A stretch of 64,000 nt of DNA from Sclerodactyla briareus (GCA_026419785.1 JAODTK010005332.1:62001-126000); one strand, 5' to 3'; positions 36,361 to 49,945 are shown, numbered from the stretch's first letter. The notes: generated from the sequence alone by a model not told the origin. A program made the numbers and translations.

Positions 36361-39300
36361 TCAAAAAAAAATGGTGAGGGGAGGGGGGGGATGTCCAGCG
36401 CGTAAGGCTTCCGTGACGTTCGTATGAATCTCGTATGTAAAACATCGATGAAAATTTCGCAAAAATGTACGCCAAAGGTAATCGAGTTGCGTAGCACGTA
36501 AAGCCTTGCAAAATGTGGTTGCCAAACCCGGGATGATATAACTGTACAGGTATTTAATAGGAATTGAAGCGTGGTCGGGGTTCAAATATGGGGTAATTTG
36601 GATAAGTGAAGGAGTATTAAGTGTCATACATTATTTTATCTTTCAGAAACCAAGGAGGAACTAAACATCACGGATGGGTCTACCACAAACAGATGTGGTA
36701 TACCCACAACTGGATGGGTACTACACAAAACAGGTGAGCCGAGTATACTGCCGTCAGTTGAGTGCATCACGTCTCAGAGCTCTATAAGATAACTTCATGT
36801 AATCAGGAAGATCTCTGCTTTACTGTTCTGTACACAGCGGCGGGAGCTGTGGGGGGGGGGGGGGGGCTAAATTCTGAGTGGGGGGGGGGAGCGCTCCCCT
36901 AATTCAAGTGGGAAGGAAGATAATTCCTGACAGAACAATTACAAGTCACAACTACGATTATACATCACAGACTTATATGTAGACGTAACTTCGCCCATGT
37001 TACCGTGCAACAATTTGCCAATTAAACGCGCGGGGGATCCTGTGAAATGCACCACAAAGAATGGTTCGCGCAAAATGGTACATTGCAGAAAACCAACGAG
37101 TTTTCGGTGGAGAACAATGAGACAGCCATTTTGCGGCTAAATTATGCAATAGTGAGGCAGGTATGGTGGGCCATATACGATTTAATTTCTGTGAAGAATT
37201 TTATTATTCTGAGATTTTGTGGATAGTTCCCCGCAATTGTGCTGTTAGATTTGCCGAATGGAGACAACTTTTGTGTCTACCCCTTCCACAATGATAATGA
37301 AAACAGAGTTGTACTGGAGCAACATCTGGCTTTGCGTTAGGCCTACGTAGCTTGCCATGTGTGGCCCGATGCGAAGAATAATAGGTCAGGCATATCGACA
37401 CTTAGGGGAATGATATGACATGACCATGACTCCTGCGGCACTAGGGTGAGCCCAATACCTAGCACGATCCAATATTCAAAGTCAGGGCATCTAGGCCTGT
37501 GAAGAAGATTGCACACAAGAAGCTGAGGGACAATAGGTCTAGCACTGGCAGAGCAAAATTGCACAGACCATTGGAATGAAACTGAGATTACCCACCCAAT
37601 AAGTAGTGCGGTGGCAGAACGATGAAATTACCAGCTATTTCTAGTCTACTCCCACAGGTGCGCCCAAAAGGTAGGCCTTAACAAAAAACTACCAAACGAA
37701 AAACTTGAGGCAGCAGCGAGACTACAGGGAGTGCTGCTGCGGGTGCCAGGAAAGGAGGTCGCTTAAAGCGACTGCGACACACATATCACTTACATCTACC
37801 TCTCATTCCCCCACCCCACCTCCCTTCCCTCATTTTCATGAATTGCTGAGAGGTACATTTTAAAACCACAAGGCAGAAATGAAATGAAAGGTTGTGGGAC
37901 ACTGCGGGGAAATTAACAGGCCAAAAATGCTGTTTATGGTCATGCAGGGGACAGTTGCCATCAAGTGAGGTATAGGTCAGGGATCACCTGCTGCAGGACT
38001 CTTCAAATGTATACTTGCGAGCAGAGAATATCCTATCCAAAGACCAGCAAGGGTGCTAACCTGGTGATGCTGCACCTAATAATTGTCAGCAGGCGAATAG
38101 AACTCAGAAGCTAATCATTCGAAAGTAAATTGGTGAAGATTGAGCATGATGTAATTCAGTAAGTTTATTGGTTGCAACAACAAAAAGTGGAGTAACATCT
38201 GGTGAAAAACCATTCAGTTTATAGTGTACAGGCAGGGTCATGTAAATGATGATGCTAGATATTTTAATTTCTTCTTTGGTGCAGGTTATTTTAAGGCTAA
38301 ATTAGCTGGGTGGGCAATCTCAGGGGGACAGCCACTGTACAAAATCATGAGGTTGCCACTAGACTTCGAGTTGAGATAAAACAAATGCAATGTTTTCATG
38401 ACGCGCTTGTTTGCTTATACAGTAACATAATCAGTCTGAATGAATGTCTGAACCGGCTGCCAGGGGCCACCGCCCATAATAGGCCATAACATGCCAAAAA
38501 TCCACAACAATGATCTATCAAAACTGGAGCAGAGTGGATTAAGCATGTTGTTGTAAATGCTGTACCCTGTTTCAAAGCACTTCTTAGTTGGACGCTTCGT
38601 TGCTGCCTCTCGTTACTCTTTGATCAGTCAGTAAAATTTAATTTACCTTTATCAACGTCTGAACTATGAAGCATCTTGCTGCAATTTTAAGGAACTTTGT
38701 GAGCAGTGGCAATCGGGAGTCAAAGGCCTCTAGAAACATACAAACAGGAATGCTGCTTTGCAGCAATGTGGTGTCGATCCTTTTTATATTAGGTGGATTG
38801 TAGATATCATATACCACACACTTTCTTGGATTATGAAATACAGGAAGTGCAAATAAATTATACACTGTTGTGATTTATGTACAGTGTATTTTATCTTTCT
38901 TAGAGATGATATATAAACAAAATTAGCTAGATACATGCATGTTATACAAATATGAAGAATAGGAATTAGCATAGTGAGTGGTACAGTGACTATAATAACC
39001 ACTAACTCGACCATATGGTGGACATTTCCTGCATGACTTCTACCGTGGGGACGTACTATGGGCGAAATTTAAGTTAAATCTAGTACTATTAATTTTCATT
39101 AATATATGTTGAAAGATGGGACTGTCATGTAAATGTTGAAAATAAGAACTGATTTTTTATCAGCAATTCCTATTAATAATTTGCATGTCCTTTGGGTGAA
39201 TCCATTTCCTAAGCAAAAGCCATTTTTTAATAGTTTACTGAATATGCCAAAAGGAAATCGTCATTTCCCCTCGAAAACAAAAACCAAAGGTCTTGTAGGC

Positions 39301-41504
39301 TTTATATAGCTAATTCATGACCCATACATATACACATTATGGCACTACACATGGGTACACATTAAAGTCTCAGTAATCAATGTTCTTTGAGACAATTATT
39401 GAATATCAACCATTCCATCTTCATACCAAGATTCCCATAAGTTTTCAAACATATTCAAATTACTGTTTAATAATGTACGAATATTCTTAGAATAAATCTA
39501 CACCTTGAGTAGTGTATGTATATCTATATATAATGGGCATGGGTAAAAAAAAAGTTGTTCTGCCAAAATACATCTACATTCAAGCAAGAATTTGTTCATT
39601 TGCTGGATTTGGCATAATTTGACAACAGGCTATGACCTTGTCTTCACTAATGTTTGAACAGCCATTTGCCTGAGAGTTTCCCTCACCTTTGCATCCTGTG
39701 ATTTGTTCTGTTGATGGGATTCGTCCCAGGTGATGTGCATTTTTGATTTTAATGTTTCATGTGACAGTGTCTCAATCGAAACAAAATATGGTAAAAATCC
39801 TCAGCACAGTCAACTGGTTCATAGAGGTCATCAAAGAATCCTTTTGCTGGCAGTCTCCCTCCTCACGTAAATTAACAGGTGGGTAGTGAAATGGCTGACG
39901 CAAGTGCCTGGAGCATGTGAAGCCTTGTGTGGAGGCGAGCATATTCTTGAACATGCTCTGTTGTAATATACTCAGCTGACACACCTCCTTTGAGGTTTGA
40001 TCTTCCACCCTAATATCCTTAAATTAGCCCTCAAAAAAAATCAGGCTGCTACCTATCGGCCTACTGTATTATTTTGTAACAGCCCTCTATCATTGTCAAC
40101 AGATAGTCCTCTAGCTTTGTCACTAACTAAGGCTTACTGGCGAAAACTCAACCCCGTATTTTCTGTACCAGTCAGAGTTTGTTTCTGCAGTTGGCTGACG
40201 CTAGGTCTCGTACTAATATATTCGAAAAATGCAAAAAAAGTTTTCCCAGTCCACCGGGCCGCTTATCTAGATACACAATTAACAAATCCACCTGGTTCGT
40301 CGTACGCGTAGCACACGTCAGATGACGTTGCACAAAAATACGCCTGGGGCTATGAGGCCTACTTACAGGACTCATTGACGTACAGTGTATGTTACGTGCC
40401 CATCTCGCGCAACTGTTTTTTGTCATTTTAAATCATTTCACCCTACTCCGAAGTTTTGCCGTCCCAAGCTTGCTTTGTAACTTTCGTTTATTTTTTCCAT
40501 ATTTTTCAAGCAGAATGTATTTTCTATTACTACGATTGCCCGAAATACGAGAGAAATTGACCCTTCGTTGCCTAACGGACCTAGTCACTTGAATTGCTGC
40601 CTAGGCTTCGATCTTTTGGTGCAATTTCCGCCACCATGCCCGCGCTTCAATTTGCTCACAAATCAGAGGCTACCCTCACTCTATTTATCTCTGTGTTATA
40701 CATCAATGTTGTATTGTGAAACATTGAAAATGGTGGCACCAAATGAAAGTTCATTAATAATGCTCGATCACACACGGAAAGCCACAAAAAAGTACGAAAC
40801 CAAAACCATTTTCGCGTGTTTTTTCCTCCGTGGCGTTGGCCAGAAACAGAAACCACTGTTTCGCTGTTGGGCTATACCAGGCGGCAGACTAAAAATCAAA
40901 TAGAGACTGGTTCATAGGTTGGCCACACTCACACACCTAAAAAAAATCCTTGGTGGAGGATGGATTAGTTATGCCGGAAATGGCTACTCGGGAAATTCTA
41001 GACCTTGGATTATCTTGATTGTAGTATACTCGACTACTAATTGGCTAATGAATGATTCCGTCCAGGTAGATGCGCATAATCCTTGGATTCACTATGTGTT
41101 TGTATCAGATTAAAATAAACAACTTCTAATTGTGTATGAAGCGAAATCACTAACGAGTCCTTTTCTTGAAAGGTTAATGGAACAACTCTCAAAAATTTGG
41201 ATTTCCTCACAATTAAATTAAATCGGTAAAAAGATTTGCAACCAGGAATAGTGAACATTGTCTTCATTGATTTCCCGCTTGTTACATTTGTGGGCAGTAC
41301 TTAATTGATGTTGCGCACCGCTATAAAGGCCAGTTCACAGAATATATAATTGCGCGCAAAGTCGAAACGTCTTTAGGTAGCCTGCGGGACGGCAGATCTT
41401 CCTATGACAACAAAGTGTTCTTCACCATTCACAGTAACAGTTTATGTTCACATTTAATCGACATTTACTGACATCAGCTTGGAAACGGACTTTGAACATG
41501 TCAC
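36361..41504. other. unassigned 5.1 kb
   Basis: No supported gene. It contains G-runs at 36850-36895 and AT-rich sequence without long frames at 37.9-39.8 kb. Sequence near 36650-36820 faintly resembles the repeat at 30.3/32.3 kb. Confidence 0.3.
36851..36891. repeat. paired G-tracts
   Basis: Two G-runs separated by 'ctaaattctgagt', the second followed by 'agcgctcccct'. Confidence 0.8.
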
Positions 41505-41514
41505 ACTGGCCTAA

Positions 41515-41640
41515 TATTGCTTTATATGTAACCAGCACAACTTTATATGTACCCAGCGCAACTCATTCCCAGGCATGCAATATTTTGCTATTATGTACCA
41601 GCACAACTTATGTGTACTTACTGCCCAGCACAACAATTCC
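41515..41640. repeat. short minisatellite
   Basis: About four imperfect copies of 'ccagcacaactttatatgta', irregularly spaced, some joined by 'cattccc/aggc' words. Confidence 0.55.
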
Positions 41641-43600
41641 TAGGCCTGTAGCAGTGAAAGTGGAAATAACACTTGAAACAGCCTGTGAGTCCCCCATTGC
41701 TTCGATTCATTCCACCATGAATGGTAGTTCAAGCTAGCACCTACATAGAGAAGGTAATGACAGCATTCCAACTGACCTGTCGGGAAGTCCCCCCCCCCCT
41801 CCCCCAATTGCCTGTTTTCCAACCACCTCAATGCTGGACAGATAATAATATCCTGTTTAAATGCCTGCTTGCTCTCGGATAAGGAAGTCAGTAGAAGTAA
41901 TGTAACAAACCCGCTCTCACGGAGAGCTCAATGGGAAAGGCTGTGGAAATACTAGTTGGGGTATGGTAATCAATTGGATTTGATTAAATCTAATCACACT
42001 TGCAAACAAAAATGTAACTAAGCCTAGCCCGTGGAATGCTCCTCCCCCCCCAAGTTTTACTGTTCCCAGGTATGGTTCAGAGAAGAGAAGTTATGAGTGA
42101 ACATGGCGAACAAAACAGACGGAACGAACGAAAAGAACGAACCGAACGGAACGGGGAGACATGAGACCTTGTAGAGCTGCTCACCCGCCAGCTAACAATA
42201 TGGGCTCACTCAAACAATAATTTTACCCCGGCTGGGCTCAGAACTTACTAGAAAAATACTAGTGTTAAAAATCTAGAACATTCAAATGAGGATGAAGCGA
42301 ATTAGTTCCTTTTCGAAGTAAAATTGCAACAGCAGGTCGGCATGCAGTTGGAAAAGGCTTCAGTAACCACCTGGTTACACTCTCAAAAGTGGTGTGCGAA
42401 TATAAGGGGAGCGACTAGAGGAAAGGATATGACATTTTCGATACAACAACACGTGGTTTGTTATTCGTTGGTCATCATGTTCATGAGACGATACTAGCTT
42501 TCCTTATGAAGGCTTGTAGGTTTATCACCCTCGGTTCCAATACGATTCATTGGTTTCAATTGTCTCCTCTTCATAGATTTCTACTCCCTCGGCTGGTCCG
42601 GAATGTCCAGAGGGATGAGGAGTTTTTTTCAACGGTCACTGTTACTCACTGTTACAAGTATGGCTCTTTATTATTCACAGATCGTTTGCATTTACGTAGG
42701 AGGGAGTATACGTCCTATATTCAGATGAGGAAAGGTCTTCCGTTTGCCTACTGATCTAAGGCTGATAATAAAATTTTTTTTCCAGATTATATGCCGCCGG
42801 TGAGACGAAAAAACGGTTTCAGTTTCAGCACGTTCTGGGGATTTCAACTTTTCCTATTTTTTTTTTAGCCAATCCAAACGTTCATAGTCGCAGATTGACC
42901 AAGGCATCGAAAACCTTTGTTGGGCTTTCATGTCATAAATTGTTAAAACATCATTATCAATGTTGTGTGTTAGTCCTATTTTATGACGATCCCCTTTTAC
43001 GGTTCAAGCGGAATAAGGCCGGCTCGGTGTTGTTTTACAACCGAGGGACATGTACAACACTTTTGTACTGATGTGGCGTTTAAAAACCAACCGCGGTATA
43101 GTGAGAATGTAAGAGCGACCCCCGAGCTAGTAGCATATGCCCATTGGTTGACGTCTCTGTCGCCATCGGTATATCCGATTACCTAATCGATTCTCAACGT
43201 GAGGAGGCGGGCTCATTTCGATGATTGCACTCAGATAACAATAATATTCAATTAACATCACAGTGTGTATAGGTGCGAAAATGCATAAGAAAAGAAGAAA
43301 GAAGAAAGAAATGTGTTGCCTACCAGTCCCCTTATTGATTGCCGTTTAAAGAGATGGTTTAGTTGGTTTCACTTTTAATTTGAAATGGTCAGGTAGTATA
43401 AGTTCCTCATTTACGACCCGGGCCTTAACCACATCAGTGGCAACATACAGGCCCCTAAAGAATACGCCCACGATTCTTGGAAACTGTTCCGAAGGAAGTC
43501 GCACTTCTACACTCAAAGACAGACAAACCTCCTCTGGATTGATATTCCTCTCATTGAAACTTCCTCGTTTTAAAGACGTCGAAATGTCTAATCTGCACGA
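41641..43600. other. unassigned 2 kb
   Basis: A 98-codon plus frame at 42458-42754 and a 67-codon frame at 42983-43186 look mildly protein-like (for example TPELVAYAHWLTSLSPS in the second). I recognise no family. Confidence 0.25.
42110..42158. repeat. (GAACG/GAACC)n short tandem repeat
   Basis: Imperfect pentamers of the type GAACG run for about 45 bases. Confidence 0.8.
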
Positions 43601-43601
43601 T

Positions 43602-43656
43602 GAGTAATAATAATAATAATAAATAATAATAATAATAAAATAATAATAATAAATAC
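43602..43656. repeat. (AAT)n microsatellite
   Basis: About 17 AAT units with single-base slips. Confidence 0.95.
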
Positions 43657-44868
43657 CGCACCCTCCGGCAGTTACGTCAACACCTCTTCGCTCACGTTTG
43701 ACAACCCGAGGAATACTGCGGTAATTATTCCTTGCCCAACATCACAGGACCAGTGAAGTCTGGTGAAAAATTGACGATGCAGAAGAGAACTTGTTTTCTC
43801 TGGAGACTGTGGGCTGAGAATACGTATGTACAAAACAGTAAGTCGTAGTTCAGCCACTCATCCACTATTTCCTTCCAGTGTATTAATCATTTTCCTGGTG
43901 GATATAATGCATGCAGTATACATTTTATTATTACATGGTGTCAATATTTACAGAAGGCAAGGTTTCCCCTCCTGTATATACACTTGTATTTACAGAGATA
44001 AACCGTATTGACGACAAACAAATCTAAACATACAATTTTTTAAAATGGACACCATCATCAGAGTAAAGTATAAGCACGCTCTTTATGAACGGTTGTTTAT
44101 GGGAATAATTAAATTCGTTACTGAATTTTATTTCACCCTCCTTCACTTTAGAAATGCCAACTGATTAACACTTATACCGTCTGGCACCTGGAGATGAGGG
44201 GGGTTCGTTATCACCCCAATCTCATTAATGAGTCGACGTTCATTACATCTGAGTCTTCTATCACACGATCTCCACCCAGCGATCGCTATTGTTTCGGTAT
44301 TCGAAACGGTATTATCGTCACTGTGATAAGTTCAGTTTTATACGATTATGGGCGATGTTTTGCGAAAACGGACACGTGCATTCTTCGTTGGGTGTTGCGG
44401 ACAATTTTCGAATTTCACATAAATATAACGAAGGCGTGGGAATAAGGACAATACACATAGGTGTGTCTAATATGATTTAGAGGGGTATGATATGTCACAA
44501 TCAAACCCGTTATAACGGACACTGGGATGACTTCTGTCGTGAGTTCCATGCAAATTACTCGAGGGCCAAATCGGCTCGGAGGCCCCGCGATGTGGCAACG
44601 ATTTCTCTCCCAGGTTGTCGATGAATTTGAAACCCGAAGATCCGGGCCCGCGAGCAGCAGCCTATCTCTATATAATTTTCACAGTAACCTAATGAGCAAT
44701 CTGTTTATTTCTTATTGAACACGAGGAGGGGTGGGGGTGGTGGGCGTAGGGCATCGGCTCTCAGATCACAAAAAGGTTTGCCCCTACATGCAATACTACT
44801 GAATCACCTATGTTTTGGTTTGTGTGAAAAGGGGTAACGAAGAAGGAACAAATACTCATGTAAGACCC
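43657..44868. other. unassigned
   Basis: Short overlapping frames only. A weakly protein-like frame lies at 44194-44445, without motif. Confidence 0.3.
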
Positions 44869-44869
44869 T

Positions 44870-45390
44870 GAAGCCACAGTATCCCAAAGAGAGGAAGAAT
44901 AACACCGATGCCGCAAGATTCGCAAAAGTCTCGAGAAATTAATTCAATTAAGACTGTTCTTGAACCGCATTTACACAGAACAACATCCTCGGGAAGGCTA
45001 TCCACTCATGAATAACCCTCTGCGAGAAAGGAAGAGGAATATCTACGAAGGTCCAATCTACAGCGTTTGCCACGAAGCTCGAGGCAATGGACCTCTATTG
45101 GTCGGTGACCATTGGAAAATCAAGAAAATAATGAAAGGAAAGGCCATCTAATCCATGAACAATTTAAAAACCTGAATCAAATTCCTCGAATTCGTCCAGC
45201 TCCATTGAGTTAGACTGAGACGCTCCATTTTTGTGAGGTAAATCTCTAAGACGTGAATTATTCTAGTAGCCCTCCTCTTAACCTCCTCTTAGCCCCACCT
45301 GCCTATTTTCGAGAAGTAGTAAGTTTCATACTGACAGAATACTCAGGTGAGGTCTCAACGTAGCTTAAAAACCGAACAACAATATCTCAA
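44870..45390 (-). mobile_element. CR1/L2-group LINE, RT C-terminal fragment (family 1, copy a)
   Basis: Minus-strand reading in shifting frames gives SYVETSPEYSVS (family VRPHLEYAVQV) near 45355 and VKRRATRI (family VQRRATKMI) near 45275. Next come FKIVHGLDGL-like sequence near 45165 and a FS-RVI-EW-AFP-like block near 45020 (family FFSQRVINEWNSLP). The same nucleotide sequence recurs on the plus strand at 49.47-49.79 kb. RT core and endonuclease are absent, and indels are frequent. Confidence 0.75.
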
Positions 45391-45611
45391 CAAGGACAAC
45401 AGAAGTGACCTCTAGTCAATTAGCCAATTAGCCTACCTCGCAGCCTCTATGCCCTCCGACCAAGGAGCATTATCACTTTAGTACACCAGTTTCTGCAGTT
45501 CCTCCTTTATCAATTCAGGCGGACATACTACAACCATTTACTATTATGAATGCATACCAACCAAGATCGATTGTGATGATATGAAAATTTGAGGTTCTCC
45601 TGACGTGCACA

Positions 45612-45718
45612 CCAAGACGCTTAGCCATCTCTGACTTTAGAATGACTTGCCTCTCAAAATCAAGTTGAGCACCAGGAACTAAACGTTGGTCTAGCTTTTG
45701 CTGAACTTCGAACCGGAT
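45612..45718 (-). CDS. candidate exon, unknown protein
   Basis: On the minus strand, a pyrimidine-rich tract ending 'tttctttgtctgatttag' is followed by an open frame that reads RFEVQQKLDQRLVPG and then AQLDFERQVILKSEMAKRLG. This is charged, helix-like and unlike chance sequence. The 3' end is unclear: possible donors are 'ttg|gtgtgc' and 'cac|gtcagg', neither strong. I recognise no family. It lies just upstream (in its own direction) of the LINE fragment at 44.87-45.39 kb but does not match the LINE's RT core. Confidence 0.3.
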
Positions 45719-47930
45719 CTAAATCAGACAAAGAAAACCAGTAGAACCGTGAAGTAAAGATGCTAAAGATGCCACTTAACCCGTTTTTAATCGCCAAAAA
45801 AAAACCCTTGCATCGAAATAAGGCCTCCTTTTCTTTTCTTAGGCCGACGCTTTTTCCAAGGAACGTAAAATTTCATAATGATCTCGCATAACTTTTTCCA
45901 ATGAAACCCTTCCATGAGTCAACAGCTTCAAAAACTTTTATAACAATTTAGGCCAATCGACATTACTAGTTAGAGAAGCCCAAAATGCTATAAAAATGGC
46001 CCTACGAGTAGTAACACGAAACGAGCTCAACGCCTCTGGGAATATTGACAGAACAAAGCACATCGAAAGCTATTCGTTGACCACTAGGACCACCAAGCTT
46101 CCTGAACTCTCGATACATTATCCACGAAACCCTGGGTCACTACTCAGAAACTAAATCTAAAATATTTGTATTGTGTGAAATGACATGCTGCGAGAGAAAA
46201 CAATTTGGGTGACATGTTAAAAAAAGTTTAGATCCATGACACCACTAATACATCAGACCAGACATATCTAGATCATTTGACATCGCCCATAATAATGTGT
46301 GCTCTGCCGACCAGACGGAAACTTTCAATAGCTTGTGAAAAAGAAGCAAATTATTGACTCTCAGAGCGGTGGAAGACGTATACAAACATCAACTAATTTG
46401 AAGATCTGGGAATATCCTGAGCGTTCGACAGAATTTCATACCAAACATAATTACGTAACTAACACCAATATCAGTCTTATCAATGCTCTTCAAGTCGGAC
46501 CTCCATACATACAGCAAAACGCTACTCTTAATGCTACGGATGTTCGACTGAGTATCTGACCGGACCTTGCCTATAAGTAACATACAAGTGGGAACGTGGA
46601 CCTTCGGCACTGTGGGAAATTTCAGTTTAGGCAAGGACTATGTTATTCCAACCACGTCAGGTGAGTTCTGCGACAAAATCAGTAACTAATTCAATTTTTC
46701 CCTGATACTTTGCGGTTCACGCAAACAGAAAAAAAAGCTCCGCCTAACTTGTCCATCGATCGCTATAATGGTATCCTGGCCCAGCTAGTACCACTGCGTG
46801 CATGGACTATTACAACCCTGTGAAACCTGATACCCTCGCTCGAATCTGGGATTTGGAGAGATGGCGGTTTAGTATCAGTGGCCAGTCTTCAAAACCACAA
46901 TCTGGCGGTTTTCCCCCACCTGACCACTAACCCTAATTTGAGCGGATTCGATCGAGTGAGGTGTGGTGTCCGCATGAACACTGTTTGAATACACCAGGGT
47001 GATTTGAATTGATCATTTTGCCTAATAAGCCGTGTCAGTCTAATCCACCATAGAACTCATTCATGGTGCTTTGCAGTAAGACATTTAGTAAAAATATTGC
47101 GCTATGTCTGCCGCAGGTTTTTCTAGAGTTTTATCAGATATAGAATGAAACAGATATGGGTTGGTATTAGCGAGAGGTAGTTAATCTGTTTGTAGGGAGA
47201 GAAGTTTACACGGCCGTAAAAATTCGTCCAACTTTACGCACGAATCGAAGTGTAGGTTATAAAACAGGCTACGACTCCATTATCGAGATGCGAATGTAGT
47301 GTGCGTTATGGGCGTGTGGAAGTTGCAGGCAAAATTATTTTTAAGAGGGGATCAACTTGTATGAAGAGACAAGAACGACTAATATCGAGCAACTCAGAAC
47401 GAAGACGTCAATTTTCGTTATGAGGGAAGATATTCGTAGAATCAATTTGCCGGTTTATGCGGCATCACTGTAGTGGTGGTCATGCGCACTACTAGTGCCT
47501 TTTTCAGGTTTTCCCATTTTATTAATGTGTTTTGCTGCGACGAAACTAAACGCCTAAATAATGCCGTGATCGCGAGATCAACTTTTCCAAATTCCTAGTA
47601 TCCACTTGTATATGATGAGTAAGTATAGTGAGTCGTTTGTCATTTTAACAATTGGCACGAAGTTAGTTAGTAAGTAGTTTGTGAACGAAGGAAGGAACCA
47701 TGAAAGCTGTAGGCGGGGAGGGGGGGGCGGGGGTCACCAAAGGTCAAACAGAGGTAGTCCTGAAAAGGTTGTGAGAACAATTAAACTGGGCAATGGAATA
47801 CGTAGATAATGTACCTGGCCCAAAAGGGTTGTTATTCAGTTAGAATGATCCATAGTGGTTTGAGGTCTGGTTCCACGGGATTCCCGAAGTACACATTTGT
47901 CGGAGTATGGAAACCACCCGTGCAGCATAA
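45719..47930. other. unassigned 2.2 kb
   Basis: A minus frame at 46389-46634 includes RSDLKSIDKTDIGVSYV, which faintly resembles the endonuclease region of CR1-type LINEs, but the catalytic residues are not visible. The rest shows nothing I can support. A G-run lies near 47715-47730. Confidence 0.3.
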
Positions 47931-47934
47931 TTAA

Positions 47935-48635
47935 GTTGAGCCATCCACATAGTTCCGCAGCGTGAGACGCAACGCAGGCGCAGCGCACCGTCTGAAGAAT
48001 TGTGCTCTCCAGTCATCAGGCAGCACCCTGGCCGTGATCCGCCCAGCGAGCCCATAAACGCGGGCAACCAGTTTTTTTTTAAGATTCTGTTTATTCCGGT
48101 CATTTTTTTGTCAGTTATAGCAAAACATTCCTTTCGGCACATCTCAACCAGAACTTGGAGAATGAGCATTTTCTCTTCTTGAGACGTAGATATGCCTAGG
48201 AGAGCGTGTTAGGTGGTTGGGGCCCGCTATTTACGAAGGACCGCCATCAGCTTGGCGTGTTACCAGCTGATTGAAAGAAGGGGAATACAATTACTAGTTT
48301 GCGATGATACTACTGCTTGACCAAGGACCAATTTGACGCAAGTACCGTACTTCACGTTGTGAGAGGTTCGTTTGACCAACACGAACGAGGCAAAAAGAGG
48401 GGACCATATGTACGAGACATGAGTGGTATATGCCAGGTATGGTTACGATGCTCATTCGGATCCCATGGAACCAACCGCAGGGCCTGCGCAGTTCGAAGAA
48501 AGAGAAGAAATCGCCTCTCACTGATCGGTTCCCCTGCGCAGCGATCTGCGGAATCGCTACGACTCGGCCTGCGTAGACCGGGATGACACCTTTGTTTATT
48601 CACATGTTCTCGATTTTTTTGCGAACTCCTTTAGC
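47935..48635. mobile_element. TTAA-flanked DNA transposon, copy B (non-autonomous)
   Basis: Related to copy A at 7.28-8.54 kb. It is flanked by TTAA at 47931-47934 and 48636-48639. The left end GTTGAGCCATCCACATAGT has the same offset from TTAA to 'CCATCC' as copy A. Internal blocks are shared: 'gcgcagcgca', 'gagcccataaacgcgggcaac', 'aacttggagaatgagcatttt', 'ctcactgatcg', and 'cctgcgtagaccg' with 'caccttt-gttt-ttc'. The right terminus is more diverged, and no transposase is seen. Confidence 0.65.
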
Positions 48636-48639
48636 TTAA

Positions 48640-49465
48640 TTGTAACGCTAACTAATTTAGTGTCTTGTTATAAAAGTATGAATAGGAAACATTCCTATGA
48701 GTAGTTCAATGGAAACCAAAGGAAGGAATCAATGAGCATTAGGGGTTGTGTATTCAGCTGTAATGTCGTAAATGGGTAATGAACATACGATTTCTCTAAT
48801 GGCAAACTCTCCTAAGGTAGTGCAATACGGGTTAGTTATCGACAGCGGTCAAAACCTGTTTGGGGTTATTACTCGCTATACTAATTTTACGGTCAACCAA
48901 TAAATAGCTTTTCCGAAATTCGCATCTTTTTGGGACAACACAAAAAGCATTAAAGCAACACTGCAAGTGATCTTTGCACTTTATATGCCTCTATTCTATC
49001 CGCAGATGCCGTCTGGATCGGGTATACCGGCGACCGGAAGAAAGAAAAGATTAGAAAGAGAGCGTTTGGCTCTGGACTGACGGTACTACAGGGAACATGT
49101 CAACGGTCCCCTAATGACCAACAACCAGATGGAGGACCAACACTGTGCTGGTGATGTGGCATATGGATACCAAGTGTGACCAGGGCTCTGGGATGATCGG
49201 GATTGCTTTGTTGAAAGACATTTTCTGGTGGAAATTTGGTAATTAGAAATACACATAAGGTAAAACATTATCTTGATATGTGTGCATACGACACACCGAC
49301 GGAAAAATACAGGTATACCACTCGGTTCGGATACAAAACATACGGTTGTTGAGAGGGAATTGCACATACGACATTACCATTACGATATTTTTTAACTGAG
49401 GAAACGAGACGCAATCGTATTTAGTCGTATACACCCAAAACTTTCGCTCAAGAAACTGATTGTAT
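48640..49465. other. unassigned
   Basis: No supported gene. Minus frames at 49086-49434 lack motifs. Confidence 0.3.
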
Positions 49466-49469
49466 ACTA

Positions 49470-49842
49470 GTACTTGATCAGGTTTTTAAGATTGTTCATG
49501 GATTAGATGGCCTTTCATTTCACTGATTCTTCAAGTTTTCCAATGTTACCACCCACAGGGACATCGCTAAGCTTCGTGGCAAAACGCTTTTTTGTATATT
49601 GGACATTTCGTAAATATTTCTTCTCGCCGAGAGTTGTTATTAATGAGTGGGAATAGCCTTCCTGAGGATATTGTTCTGTCTAAGAGTGTGAATCCGTTCC
49701 AAGAAAACGGAATTGTGGCGAATTCTTTAGGCATCTGGGTTGTCTTCTCTTTTGATTGTTGGGCTGTCGGGGTTTATGACGGAAATGATTAGGGCCTTCT
49801 GCTCCTTTCACTATTAAAACTAAACTAAACTAAATAAACTTA
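49470..49842 (+). mobile_element. CR1/L2-group LINE 3' end (family 1, copy b)
   Basis: Plus-strand frames read FKIVHGLDGLSFH near 49490, a T-RDIAKLRGK block near 49560, and RKYFFSRRVV followed by EWNSLPEDIVLSKSVNPFQ near 49610-49710. This matches the CR1 pattern ending FFSQRVINEWNSLP--VV-A-SVN-FK. It ends in a short tandem tail of TAAAC/TAAAT units (49815-49842), typical of this LINE group. It is heavily 5'-truncated and is the plus-strand sibling of the copy at 44.87-45.39 kb. Confidence 0.8.
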
Positions 49843-49945
49843 CGGTTAGATTTTAGGATAGAATAGAATTCGGTTTGCACGTATTGTAGAGGGAGAGGGT
49901 ACCGCTAGGCGGTTTCTTCGGCAACTGACGGTGAGAGTGTAGTGC

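Noticed and set aside
48806-48820. 'actctcctaaggtag', resembling the conserved 28S rRNA site targeted by R2 elements
   Set aside because: Only about 15 bases match, with one mismatch. The flanks do not resemble rRNA on either side, so there is no rDNA fragment or R2 insertion.
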